Source: Gigaspora rosea (Eukaryota; Glomeromycota; Glomeromycetes; Diversisporales; Gigasporaceae). Taken from it: a stretch of 64,000 nucleotides of DNA. The notes below the pieces were generated by a model. It ran no database searches. It worked only from the letters and a program-made list of their open reading frames with translations, and was not told the origin of the DNA. Position 1 is the stretch's first letter. Every line of letters begins with the position of its first letter. Below, piece after piece: positions 36,301 to 45,190 of this stretch. Location of the stretch: the NCBI GenBank assembly GCA_003550325.1, contig QKWP01000362.1:186951-250950 (forward strand), given 5' to 3'. Made by a program: the position numbers and the translations under genes.

Positions 36301-36325
36301 CAATGAATATTTTGTATGGCTGCAT
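24331..36325 (-). CDS. Hyper-fragmented gene: leader exon plus ~90 microexons (mostly 3 nt)
   Basis: The start ATG at 36,325 opens a 227-nt exon encoding a hydrophobic, signal-peptide-like leader. From 35,969 downward an acceptor (usually TTATTAG or TTTTAG), a tiny exon, and a donor (usually GTAAGTATA) recur every 75-110 bases. I count about 90 usable microexons: about 70 are 3 nt and the others 6, 9, 12, 15, 18 or 24 nt. One of 2 nt lies near the 3' end. Exon 1 ends in phase 2 (CTC CA|GTGTAA), and the concatenated microexons are open in phase 2 for about 130 codons. That requires two ambiguous units (28,323 and 28,148) to be skipped. Phase 0 meets TAA (34,352) and TGA (33,100); phase 1 meets TAA at 35,702/35,403. 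Predicted size is roughly 210-235 residues over 12 kb. I recognise no domain; the 3' end is uncertain. The leader suggests secretion or membrane insertion. Known concepts nearest to this are schistosome MEGs and aphid bicycle genes. Splicing is inferred from sequence only. Confidence 0.82.
24400..26575 (-). other. Microexons 71-96: tandemly amplified, Thr/Ala-encoding block
   Basis: Order and low coordinate where exact: 26,573 TGC (GC donor, GCAAGT); 26,535 TAA; 26,388 TCG; 26,293, 26,207 and 26,120 GGC (three 86-bp tandem units); 26,036 TCT; 25,950 ATC; 25,865 TAC; 25,793 AAC; then alternating TGC/AAC units to about 25,280 (one TGCGTC), followed by AAT, TCC, AAC, TGT, AAA, TTC, AAT (donor GTTAGT), AC, TGT at 24,470. 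In phase 2 the product is NRAAALSTTATASATAIPTV. The Thr-Ala repeat arises from amplification of two-exon cassettes of ~170 bp. The 2-nt unit near 24,612 (AC; AT in the copy) would shift the frame and bring a stop soon after, so the true C-terminus is not resolved. Confidence 0.65.
26669..28000 (-). other. Microexons 62-70: the hypervariable block
   Basis: Low coordinate and exon: 27,995 AATAGA; 27,876 GGA; 27,782 a 24-mer starting ACTTGTTCG after TTGCAG; 27,687 TTT; 27,555 ACAATT; 27,461 a 15-mer starting TCGAGCCCG (donor GTAAT); 26,830 a 12-mer starting ATTTTATC; 26,669 a 12-mer starting TGCTTACG. The phase-2 reading gives KIEELVRDTVRNLQFRARLR then FYLCAYE, a basic, probably helical segment. 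The paralogue at 62.3-63.3 kb reads KLQGIRQFWIRQLEYRAQLR, aligning position by position although almost half of the exon bases differ. A MITE (26,866-27,218) sits in the intron after exon 67. An acceptor at 27,415-27,420 (TTTTAG|ATAGAAC) has no in-frame use and is left out. Confidence 0.75.
26866..27218. mobile_element. CACCACTGGTG-family MITE inside an intron, AAAATAAA duplication
   Basis: 353 bp with ends CGAGATTACTAAAATGCACC / complement. AAAATAAA lies on both sides (26,858-26,865 and 27,219-27,226). The paralogous intron at 62,515-62,522 has the site once, uninterrupted, so the insertion followed the duplication. The 8-bp duplication suggests a hAT-related MITE. It lengthens an intron of the split gene without touching a splice site. 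Confidence 0.9.
28247..30953 (-). other. Microexons 40-60 of the split gene
   Basis: Low coordinate and exon: 30,945 TAAACGAAT; 30,821 AAG; 30,685 AGG; 30,583 TAA; 30,419/30,420 zero-length (TTATTAG|GTAAGT); 30,271 CCC; 30,149 TCC; 29,926 TAT; 29,806 TAA; 29,697 TAT; 29,607 GGC; 29,511 TTA; 29,307 TTT; 29,181 AGATGA; 29,072 TAT; 28,959 AGT; 28,657 AAA; 28,555 TCA; 28,447 AAG; 28,323 GTA; 28,247 AAA. The phase-2 reading gives KRIRGNPPINMAYLDDIVNQ. Including unit 28,323 (GTA) would create TAA, so it is either skipped or used as a zero-length AG|GTAGTA junction. The same unit is unchanged in the copy at 63.6 kb. A hairpin GGGGGAGTCCCTCC at 28,880-28,895 is of unknown role. Confidence 0.72.
31046..31472. 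mobile_element. Putative TIR insertion in the intron between microexons 39 and 40
   Basis: A stretch without microexon units. Its ends are inverted (TAAAATATACCTATGGTGTT at the left, AACATCATAGATATATTCTA at the right). It is slightly GC-richer (AAAAACCCTTTCTAAACC) and ends exactly where homology with the 49.8-kb copy begins. No clear target duplication, hence moderate confidence. Confidence 0.45.
31695..34523 (-). other. Microexons 15-39 of the split gene
   Basis: Low coordinate and exon: 34,521 CAA; 34,428 TAT (donor GTGAGT); 34,352 TAA; 34,033 TATTTGGGA (acceptor GAAG); 33,951 AGT; 33,851 TCC; 33,746 CTCTGG; 33,645 GTTGAA; 33,546 CAA; 33,463 CCCTACCAT; 33,367 TGG; 33,284 AGA; 33,194 TTT; 33,100 TGATTC; 33,026 ATG; 32,929 TGATATCGG (donor GTTTGT); 32,846 AAT; 32,655 an 18-mer after TTTTTCAG; 32,549 CAT; 32,477 GTC; 32,378 TGG; 32,161 AGG; 31,945 AGG; 31,807 TTC; 31,695 TCG. 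The phase-2 product includes NINIWEVPSGLNNPTIGDFD then SCDIGMSHYYTCMSGGG, with three cysteines, as in a folded extracellular domain. Exon 32,929 is needed: skipping it would create TGA. Units 32,161-31,945 look like a local ~215-bp tandem duplication. Confidence 0.78.
34128..34262. mobile_element. Small MITE in the intron between microexons 17 and 18
   Basis: Ends TACAGTCAGACTTTCTAAAT and the inverted GGTCTAACTGCATT frame about 135 bp with no splice-site core. Present also in the copy at 51,705-51,838, so it predates the duplication. Termini are imperfect. Confidence 0.45.
34619..35969 (-). other. Microexons 2-14 of the split gene
   Basis: Low coordinate and exon: 35,964 ACTCAT; 35,875 TGG; 35,788 CGG; 35,702 AGT; 35,403 AAT; 35,312 TTT; 35,227 GTT; 35,118 CGG; 35,004 TGT; 34,903 ACTTGCTAT; 34,810 TGC; 34,722 GAT (donor GTAGGT); 34,619 an 18-mer starting CGGTGCTTATG (donor GTATTT). 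Acceptors are TTAG in every case. Read in phase 2 from exon 1 they give QLIGGVILFGVLAIAIGAYA, a hydrophobic, glycine-containing run that looks like a membrane segment. In other phases this run is lost. The longest gap (35,405-35,702) contains a MITE. Confidence 0.8.
35484..35660. mobile_element. MITE in the intron between microexons 5 and 6
   Basis: Inverted ends GCAATTATTAACCGACTTTG and CGAAGTCGGTTTTTAATTGC frame 177 bp. It is found, apparently unchanged, at 53,068-53,244 in the duplicate. It accounts for the unusually long gap between microexons at 35,405 and 35,702. Confidence 0.6.
36099..36325 (-). CDS. Exon 1 of the microexon gene: signal-peptide-like leader
   Basis: It begins MQPYKIFIVFLLVLLIAYST then IVLSNYEFNG: one basic residue, about 18 hydrophobic residues, and a plausible cleavage near Ser24-Asn25. 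A polar stretch (SELKGNKPEEYKLAERF) precedes a second hydrophobic run (NVALNIFALFRLLIPINLYF). The frame is open from 36,325 to the donor GTGTAA at 36,098, leaving CA as the first two bases of the next codon. An alternative 34-nt internal intron would introduce a stop and is rejected. The same exon at 53,876 has a one-base loss that stops it after 42 codons. Confidence 0.8.
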
Positions 36326-36477
36326 TGCGGTAAAGTTTTAAGGGTTTTGGTAATACTAAGTTTACAGAGAGAAAAAATTATTAAAACTATCGGTATACGA
36401 GTATTAGTCTTATTTAAAAAAAAATTGAGTCTTTTATAACACTTTAAAAATATGATTAAAAATTGACGATCAGTGTA

Positions 36478-36525
36478 ATATAACGTACGTACGCACGTTA
36501 AATTAAACTCATATCCGATATATGG
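36478..36525 (-). promoter_or_regulatory. Conserved upstream motif of the microexon gene
   Basis: ACGTACGTACGCACGT followed by AAATTAAACTCATATCCGAT lies about 160 bp upstream of the start. The same arrangement occurs at 54,046-54,090 before the duplicate, and related words occur before the kinase/Sel1 gene at 17.05-17.17 kb. Candidate promoter element, by position and recurrence only. Confidence 0.35.
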
Positions 36526-37029
36526 TCATATACATTAATTGACGTGTTTCGTGATGTGTAATAAACTACTGATAATAATCACGTATTATATAATTTAGCT
36601 ATTTTATCAATGACGATAACAGATAATAATAATCATATATGGGTCAATTTATGGAATTGTCAATAACTTTTGATCAACTGATCCGTTTTTACCAAAATGC
36701 ATATGGGCGGATTTTACCGATTTCCAAGTGATAAATAAATTTGATCTACAGATCTACATATATTTGTAATAAATTTAGAGAATTGCTATTTCCACCCCGG
36801 ACCAAACCCGGTAATTTGTGGGTTGGGCCGAGTTTATAATTCTATGAGCCGGGCTTGGGTTTAAATAAACCTGGCCTGACCCAGCCTATTTGAGAACCCT
36901 ACTCCCACTTTTGCTAATGCCACCCCCAGCCGGCCTCTGACCCTTCTGACCTAATCACGGGCAAGTAGTACAAATAGAGGTCACGTGACTTTCATTTTTG
37001 TGCATTTTAACAAAATTTTAGGTTATGCA

Positions 37030-38895
37030 AACTAGTGCTTCTAGGTCCGGTCTGGGTCTGGTCCGGTCCGGGCCCGGTCTGTTATCAGACTAGACTCAGA
37101 CCCTAAATTTTACTAATTTCAGACTTCAGACCAGACTCAGACTCAACTATGAGTCCGGTCAGGGTCTGGTCTGAAGTCTGCAAACTGGTCTGAGTCTGAA
37201 TATAATTATATGTATTTTTGGCGCTAAACAAGTTTACTTAGTGCATTTTGTTAGAATTAATTAGTAAAATTTTATAAATCATAAGATTTTATAGAATTTT
37301 ATTAATAAAATTCTATAAAATCTTATAATTCACAAATTTTTATTAAATAATTCCAACAAATTGCACTAAGTAAACTTGTTCAGCACCAAAAATGCATTAA
37401 AACAGCTGTTTTATTTTTATTTTACTTGAAATTTAGAGATTTGGTGCATAATTTTAGATTTTTGATCAAAAAAGTCAAATTTAAGCATCTTTTCTCCAAA
37501 TTTCAAGTAAAATAAAAACAACCCTGCCAATTTAATATATTTTTAGGTGCTGAACAAGTTTACTTAGTGCGCTTTGTTAGAATTAATTAATAAAAATTTG
37601 TGAATCATAAGATTTTATAGTATTTTATTAATAAATTTCTATAAAATCTTATGATCAATTCTAACAAAGCTCACAAAGTAAACTTGTTCAGCACTAAAAA
37701 TACATTAAATAAATAGAGTTGTTTTTATTTTACTTGAAATTTGGAGAAAAGATGCTTAAATTTGACTTTTATGATCAAAATCCAAAATTATGCATCTTTT
37801 TTCCAAATTTCAAGTAAAATAAAACAACACTGCTGATTTAATGTATATTTAGATGCTGTACAAGTTTATTTAGTGCATTTTGTTAGAATTAATTAATAAA
37901 AATTTGTGAATCATAAGATTTAATAAAATTTTATTAATAAAATTCTATATAATCTTATGATTCACAAATTTTTATTAATTAATTCTAACAAAATGCACTA
38001 AGTAAACTTGTTTAGCACCTAAAAATACATTCAATCAGCAGGATTTCTTTTATATTACTTGAAATTTGGAGAAAAGATGCTTAAATTTGACTTTTTTGAT
38101 CAAAAATCCAAAATTATACATCTTTTCTCCAAATTTCAAGTAAAATAAAAAACAACTCTGCCAATTTAATGTATTTTTAGATGCTGAACAAGTTTATTTA
38201 GTACATTTTGTTAGAATTAATTAATAAAAATTTGTGTAATTTAAGATTTTATAGAATTTTACTAATAAACTTTTATAAAATCTTATGATTCACAAAATTT
38301 TACTAATTATTTCTAATTTAATGCACTAAGTAAACTTGTTCTGTATCTAAAAATATATTAAATTGGTAGTATAGTTTTTATTTTACTTAAAATTTGGAGA
38401 TAAGATGTTAAAATTTGTTTTTTTTTTGATCAAAATCCAAAATTGTGCATCAAATCTCTAAATTTCAAGTAAAATAAAAATAAAACAGCTGTTTTAATAC
38501 TTTTTTAGGTGCTAAACAAGTTTACTTAGTGCATTTTGTTAGAATTAATTAATAAAAATTTGTGNTTACTTAGTGCATTTTGTTAGAATTAATTAATAAA
38601 AATTTGTGAATTATAAGATTTTATAGAATTTTATTAATAAAATCCTATAAAATCTTATGATTCACAAATTTTTATTAATTAATTCTAAAAAAATGCACTA
38701 AGTAAACTTGTTTAGCACCTAAAAATACATATAAATATATTTAGATTCAAACCAGTCTGCAGACTTCAGACCAGACCCAGACCAGACTCAAACTTGATTA
38801 AAAAGTCTAAATATAAAAGTCTGGGCCCAGTTCGAAAATCAGACCAGACTCAGCTTGACTAAAGTCTGGTTCGAGTCCAGTCTGTAGGAGCACTA
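37030..38895. repeat. Palindromic ~325-bp tandem array bounded by GTCTGG-rich ends
   Basis: Ends AGTGCTTCTAGGTCCGGTCT and the inverted TAGGAGCACT enclose CAGAC/GTCTG-rich blocks. The core is five tandem units with AGTTTACTTAGTGCATTTTG (37,218; 37,557; 37,862; 38,191; 38,517), each built of complementary halves around TAGAATTTTATTAATAAAAT. One unit shows an internal 38,563 restart after a single N, probably an assembly seam. The same element occurs at 1-1,033. Confidence 0.75.
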
Positions 38896-40052
38896 AGGCA
38901 AATCCTATGATCACATAATTTGCATGACCAAAAAAGCCAATCAAAATTTGAACCAGAACTTTGTTCAAATTAAACCAATTCAGGTTCATTTGAACCAGAA
39001 CTTGGTTCAAATTGAACTATTTAAAGTTCACTTGAACCAGAAATTGGTCCAAATTGAACTATTTCAGGTTTACTTGAACCAGAAATTGGTCAAATTGAAC
39101 TGATTCAGGTTTATTTAAACCAGAACTTGGTTCAAATTGACCATTTTGGGTTTATTTAAACAGAACTTGGTTCAAATTGAACTACTTGGAGTTTATTTGA
39201 ACTAGGGTTCCTCAAATTCAAATCAAATCAAATATTGGATCAATTTGAATTTGATCAAATCAAATTGACCCTGATTTGAATTTGATTTGATTCAAATCTT
39301 TGAATTTGAATTTGATTTGAATTTAAATTTTTAATAGTAATTTTTAAATCAAATCAAATATTTGTCAAATCAAATCAAATTTGGCCATATTTGAATTTGA
39401 TCAAATCAAATATAGTTAAATTTGAATTTGAATTTGATCAAATATTTGATTCAAATATTTGAAGATCAAATCAAATTGCAGAACCCTAATTTGAACCAAG
39501 TTCTAAAAATTGAAACATTTTGATTTATTTGAACCTACTTTAGTTTATTTGTACCAAGTTCTGGTTCAATTGAACCACTTCAGGTTCATTTGAACCAAGT
39601 TCTGGTATTAAACAACTTCGAATTTACTTAAACCAGAAATTGGTTCTAATTGAGCCACTTCAAGTTCATTTAAACCAACTTCTGGTTTAAATGAACCTGA
39701 AGTGGTTCAATTTGAACCAGAACTTGGTTCAAATGAACTTGAAGTGATTCAATTTGAACCAAACTTGGTTTAAGTAAACCCAAAGTGGTTCAATTTGACC
39801 CTGAACTTGGTTCAAATAAACCTAATTTGAACCAGAACTTAGTTCAAATAAACCCGAAATGGTTCAATTTGAACCAAGCTCTGGTTTAAATAAATCTGAA
39901 ATGGCTCAGTTTGAACCAATTTTCTGTTTAAGTGAACTAAAATGGTTCAATTTGAACAAAGTTCTGGTTCAAGTGAACCCAAATTAATTTAATTTGGACC
40001 AAGTTCTGGTTCAAATTTTGATTGGTTTTTTTGGTTATGCTAATCATATGGA
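38890..40052. repeat. GAACCAGAACTTGGTTC array with nested CAAATTTGAA repeats
   Basis: More than 30 variants of the near-palindromic word TTTGAACCAGAACTTGGTTC, switching orientation near 39,680. An inner block at 39,200-39,490 is made only of CAAAT/ATTTG words. Inverted ends (GCATGACCAAAAAAGCCAAT / ATTGGTTTTTTTGGTTATGC) suggest it is the body of a TIR element. The open frame at 38,807-39,010 is repeat, not a gene. Confidence 0.75.
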
Positions 40053-40059
40053 GTGCTCT

Positions 40060-40395
40060 GTATTAAAAGGTCCCATTTTTACATTTATCTCATTTTGAGA
40101 TAATTGAGTTTAACCATTTGTTTTGATTTTCGGACTGATTCGGGATTAATTAAATTTCACGATTTTGATTGGTTAAAGAAGGCAGGTGACTATCGGATAA
40201 TCTCGTGACGTGTTGGCTCTACGCAGCCTCATGTAATTTTTCTTTTTAAATTATCTTGATTTTTTATTATGCAAATCAACTTTTATTAATAATTGAAAAA
40301 TATCAATTATGTCAAAATTTACATGAATTTAATAAAAACTCATTTTTCAAAAAATTGTAAAAATGGGCCCTTTTAATACGGAGCACTCCATATGA
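40060..40395. mobile_element. TIR element with GAGTGCTC..GTATTAAAAGG ends
   Basis: GAGTGCTCTGTATTAAAAGG then CCCATTTTTAC at the left is inverted as GTAAAAATGGG, CCTTTTAATACGGAGCACTC at the right. About 335 bp, no coding capacity. Confidence 0.6.
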
Positions 40396-40504
40396 TCATG
40401 GGTTTTGTATAGCCTAAAATTTTGGAAAAAACTTAACCTATATTCTGGAGCAGAAGGTGTCTGTTATGTGACTATATTTATAAATAAATTAAACTGATCA
40501 ACAC

Positions 40505-41295
40505 AGAAAATTGCATGTTTTGCCTGTTATCATTTTTATAGTACTCTTTTTGCTTTTGTCGTTATTGTGTGGTATTTTTTTTGTGCTTTTGTTATCATTC
40601 TTGCAGTGCTTTTGTGACTCTTTTATGATGCTTTCATCATCGTTTAGTAGTGTTTTTGGTTGTTATTTGGTAGTGCCTTTGGCTATTGTTTGGTGCTTTT
40701 GGTCATTAGGACCCAAAATATATATAAATAGGTCAGGTTAATTATAAAATTACCAAAAATAAAAAGATCTGCAAAAAAACTCTTAAAATTAAGCAAAAAA
40801 TTACCATAAATAAAAAAGATCTGTATAAAAACACCCAAAATAAACAAACTAATACCTGACCTATCTATGTATATTTCTGGGTCCTGGTTGTCATTTAATA
40901 GTGCCTTTGATTGTGATATATTGTAGTTTGGTAGTGTTTTGGGTTGTAGTTTGGTAGTGCTTTTGGTTATAGTTTGGTAAAAGCTTTTGGTCATTGTTTG
41001 TTAGTACTTTTCATCATATTTGTTGATGCTTAGATTGTTATTAGGTGGTGCTTTGATTATTGTTTGGTGGTGCTTTTTGGTTGTCGTTTGGTAGTGCTTT
41101 GCATTGATTGGTGGTGCTTTATATTGTTTGGTGATGCTTTACATTATTTGGTAGTGCTTTATATTGTTTGGTGATGCTTTTGGTTGTAGATCAGTAGTTT
41201 TTTGATTGTTATTTATTGATGTTCGTGGTTATTATTTGGTAGTACTTTTGTTGTTGCTTGGTAGCATTTTTAGCTATTGTTTGCTAGTCTTTAAG
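40505..41295 (+). repeat. Minisatellite of TTTGGTAGTGCTTTTGGTTG units
   Basis: About 25 degenerate units of 20-25 bp based on TTTGGTAGTGCTTTTGGTTG. They are interrupted at 40,708-40,882 by an insert with ends AGGACCCAAAATATATATAA / complement, the same family as 47,511-47,688. The apparent open frames at 40,511-40,741 and 40,683-40,994 are repeat translations. Confidence 0.75.
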
Positions 41296-41864
41296 AAGTT
41301 TGTCTTGTTATGCTTTTTTTATAATTTTTTTATCTTTATTTTTTTTGGTACTTTTCACTACTTGTATTTTTTTTAATAAAAAATTATTTTTTATAATATA
41401 ACTTAGTATACAGTATAATAAAAAAATTTTTTTGAGTTTTTTTAAAATTTGGACCAATTATATTTAGGCAGTACAGGATAAAAACTTATATTTCAGGCAT
41501 AGGATAAAAGAGGTCCCCAGATATTTAGTACAGAGGTCGTACATTACGCATTTCAGCAAAACTTCCAAAATTTGAAAAACAAAAAAACAGTTTTTAGCAG
41601 TTATTTTGGCATCTAGTAGTCCAATTTGAATGAACTTTTTTTTAAAATGAAGCACTCAGTGAGATGCATCTAACAAAAAAAAGTTCATTCAATTCAAATT
41701 ACTGGATCAAAGTTATTTAAGTAAATATAGTTTTGTTATTTTTAGCAAATTAGGTTAAAATTGGCCAAAATCTAGTTATGATCTATATGAGAGATGTTTG
41801 GGGTCCTGATAGCTGTCCTGATAAAGCTTCTACTCCAAATATAGGACAAAAATGCTCAAAATTT
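41296..41864. other. AT-rich filler, no gene recognised
   Basis: T-rich tract, then a region with an imperfect palindrome near 41,610-41,690 (AGTCCAATTTGAATGAACTT and its inverted partner). The open frame at 41,464-41,655 is not supported. Confidence 0.4.
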
Positions 41865-42011
41865 TGTTAAAATGCACAAATCTAAAAGTCATGTGATCTC
41901 TATTTGTACTATATTATCCATGACTAGACCAGAAGAGTTAAAAACTAGCTAGAGATTAGCATTAGCAAAAGTAGAAGATAGAAATAGCAATTTTCTTGTA
42001 ATATTTAGTAG

Positions 42012-44431
42012 TGTTCCGCATGGATCAGATCAGACAGATATTTTTAAAGATCCGGATCCGATCCGAAAACCGGATCGGATCCAAGTCTAGATTCAGATCC
42101 AAATAAGAAAGATCCGGATCTGGATCTGTTATAGTTACACACCTCGCACAATATGATTGGTTGATACTATGTGTAACCATATTGGGTTGGCAAAAAATTT
42201 TGCGACGAACGATATAATAAATAATATTGTTAGATTCTTAACAATCTATCTCTTGGACATTGTTTAAAATTCAGATCTAAAATTATATGCACAGCGTGCA
42301 AGAATTGGAAAGGTTTTGAGTGCATAAACAACCAACCAGTTGCACATGTATGCATTTAAAAAAAAATTTTTCATGCACATATATTTTTATCACATATGTC
42401 CTCATAATATTTGCTGCTATGAAATGTGAATTTACTCTTTAATTATATTAATATTGAAGAAGTAAAATCTATTTTAAGTGCACTTTGTAAAAATACTACA
42501 ATATACCAGTACGATTACATGAAATGTGTGAGTGATAGTTTAATTAATGTTTTTGGTATGGCCTATGCTAATTTTCGCTTAATCCTTTTTTAGTAAAAGT
42601 AATGGTTTCATTTATTCATTTTTGGAAGGAGTCAACATTTTTACATATACTGTAATGTCATAAGTTGATTATGCAAACATGACGTTATTGATTATAAAAT
42701 TTGAAAATTGTGCCATCAAATTTATAGTTTGCCTATTTAAATGTTTTAATTGGTTACCTGCGCATTATGACATTTTAGATCATTCAAAATTTATAATAGT
42801 AGTTACTATGATATTCTAGAATCTGTAATATTTTTGATCATCTACATGATTGGGATATATGGCCAGTTTGTTTACTTGATTATTGTGTGCGAATATTCTA
42901 TGATTACATTATCGTAATGGTTTGTCATAGATTATTACTACATTTTTGAGACTTTCTAAAATGAATTAATAAAAAAAAATCATTTTTTCTACCAAACTAG
43001 AATTTTATATGATTATACTTATTTTATAATGGCCTCAATTCAACATCAACTCCAATAATTAAAATAAAAATGTTCTGTAATATCATACTTAGTATGTTCC
43101 TGGTTTTAGCACAACTGCTACCCTAATTCATTTCTGTCTACTTACAAACATTTACCATTGATTATTTATATATTACTGTATTATTTATAGTGATAGCGAT
43201 AGTAATTGCTTAAATTAGAAAAGTAGTAGTTTCAAAATTACAAATTATTATTATTATAACTAATATCATTAATATATAGTATTGTTAATTTATTTTGTGC
43301 ATTGAAATTTAAAGTTCTCTCATGCACATAATTTTTTGTGCATAAAAATTTAAAATTTTTGTTGCGCATAACTTTTTGTGCATTGTTTTTATAAAATTTT
43401 AGATGCACATTTGCGCACTTAACTTGTTAAAATTTTATGCATATAAAAATATATATGTGCACATGTGCATCGTGTGCATGCCAATTTTAAACACTGCTCT
43501 TGGACCATTAAAGATCTATCTCTTAGACCATTAAGATTTTTAACAGTTCAGAATAAACCGTTAAAATCTTAATGTTCTAAGAGATAGCAGATAGATCATT
43601 AAAATTCTTAATGGTCTAAAATAGACTGTTAAGATTTTTAACGTGTACAATAACTAAAAACTTCGAATTTACACAATGCACAACTCAATATTAGAAATAG
43701 ACCAACATTATTTAACACGATTTAATTATAGAAAAATTATAATAATTCCATCGCCATTTATAAATAAACTTTTTATAAATATCAAACGATAGAATCATAA
43801 CCTTTCTAATACATGATGAAGCTATCTTATATATATACCACAAAATGAATAAAGTTGAACCTATTTATTACTTGAAAAAACAAATAAAATATAAGTTTTT
43901 ATTGCATTCTAAAATATACTAAAAAATCTCATTGAACTTATTAATTTCAAGATCCTGAAATTTAAAACTACTTACCAAAGGTATACACAGGTAGGGTGAA
44001 TCCTAGAAATATACAAAATACTTAAAGCTTCATTCATAAAAAGTCTTCTGTAGCACTAAAAATATAAATGACTCTACAGCAACAACAATTTCGATAGCTT
44101 CAAGGTATGGCAACTCCAACGCTGATTCCGAATCTCGAAATTGGCCTAAAGACAACAACATTTTAAAAAATACAACTACTGTAAAAAAAAAAATGTATGA
44201 ACGGCGGTTACAATTTAAAAAAATTACTAACGTATGAAAAAAGTACTATATTCTATTTTCATCTGTAAAACTAATCAATTTGAATCTACTAAATATAGCC
44301 AATCAGCATGAACGGATCCAAACGGATCCTTCAGATCAGATCCTTATTTGGATCCAGATTCAGCAGATCCTATAAATTGTAGATCTGGATCGGATCTGGG
44401 TTCTTGGATCAGATCTGCGGAACACTATGAT
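42012..44431. mobile_element. 2.4-kb TIR element with GGATCC-rich ends
   Basis: Left end AGTGTTCCGCATGGATCAGA and right end (complement of AGTGTTCCGCAGATCTGATC) are followed inward by runs of GATCCGGATC / GATCTGGATC words. The interior has imperfect inverted repeats around TCTATCTCTTAGACCATTAA at 42,235-42,260 and 43,500-43,640. No convincing transposase frame; non-autonomous or decayed. Confidence 0.65.
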
Positions 44432-44986
44432 TCACTACAGAGTAAATCATTCAAAAAATAGAATTTAATGAGGAACTGGAGTGCATACTAATAATACAGA
44501 AGGTTTGTGGAATGGTATAAATTAAATATAGCATCTAGAAAATGTTCTAAATATTTATTAGAAAAGCATCTTCATAGTATCTTTATGAATTTATTTGGTG
44601 AAGTAAATATAAAAATAATTTATTTGAAGCTTTTATTAATAATTTATTAATATAATTATATTATAATTAATTTTATTCTATAAAATATAAATATTTTTTT
44701 ATTAAAAATATTTTAATAAATATAAAAAAAGAAATAAAATTAAAATTGTATATATTTTTACTATAATTATTAATTGACATGCAGTATTCAAAAAAAAGTA
44801 TCAAGGTGGTGCAGCAACCGTGATGCCTTTTTTTTTAGTATTACCATATGTCAATTTATTGATATCTAAAATAATAATTAATAATAAAAATAAGTAGTTG
44901 AAAGTTCCAGAGGTCGATCATTACGTAGCTATAATCTAGTGATCATTGAATCCTGATTGTTAGAAATTCACTTTTAGCCTGTGATA
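44432..44986. other. AT-rich intergenic, no gene recognised
   Basis: Very AT-rich stretch (44,600-44,770 is nearly all A/T). Nothing coding. Confidence 0.4.
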
Positions 44987-45064
44987 CTATCCATCATTTT
45001 CATTCACTATAAAAGTCAAGGTTAATAATAAAAATATTGTTACAAAAATCAAATTTCCATTCAT
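44987..45064 (-). pseudogene. Relic of a secreted-protein leader (MNGNLIF family)
   Basis: Reads MNGNLIFVTIFLLLTLTFIV then NENDG and stops. It matches the leader at 58,169 (MNGNLILISIFLLLATPFTV). Homology extends several hundred bases upstream in both places (ATGAAGAATTGATTTT and ATATGATTTTAAGAAA in the same order), so both are copies of one promoter plus first exon. The rest of the gene is missing here. The mature protein is unknown; ML-type lipid-binding proteins in these fungi have similar leaders, but I cannot confirm that. Confidence 0.45.
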
Positions 45065-45190
45065 AATTTCTTTATAATTAGGATATTTTATATTGTTCAA
45101 ATTTTGAATATAAATTATTAATAACCTATGGTTCTTTTTATATAAAAAATTGTTTAATTTTCTTAAAATCATATACAAATTTCTAATCAT

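Larger units (their letters stand above)
36780..42002. mobile_element. ~5.2-kb TIR element carrying nested repeats
   Basis: The arm at 36,780-37,030 (GAGAATTGCTATTTCCACCC ... CAAATAGAGGTCACGTGACT ... TTAACAAAATTTTAG) matches the reverse complement of 41,865-42,002 (TAGCAATTTTC at the end). The flanks TTGTAATAAATTTA and TTGTAATATTTAG may be target duplications. Between the arms lie a palindromic satellite element, a GAACC array, a further TIR element and a minisatellite, apparently accumulated by nested insertion. No transposase frame seen. Confidence 0.55.
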
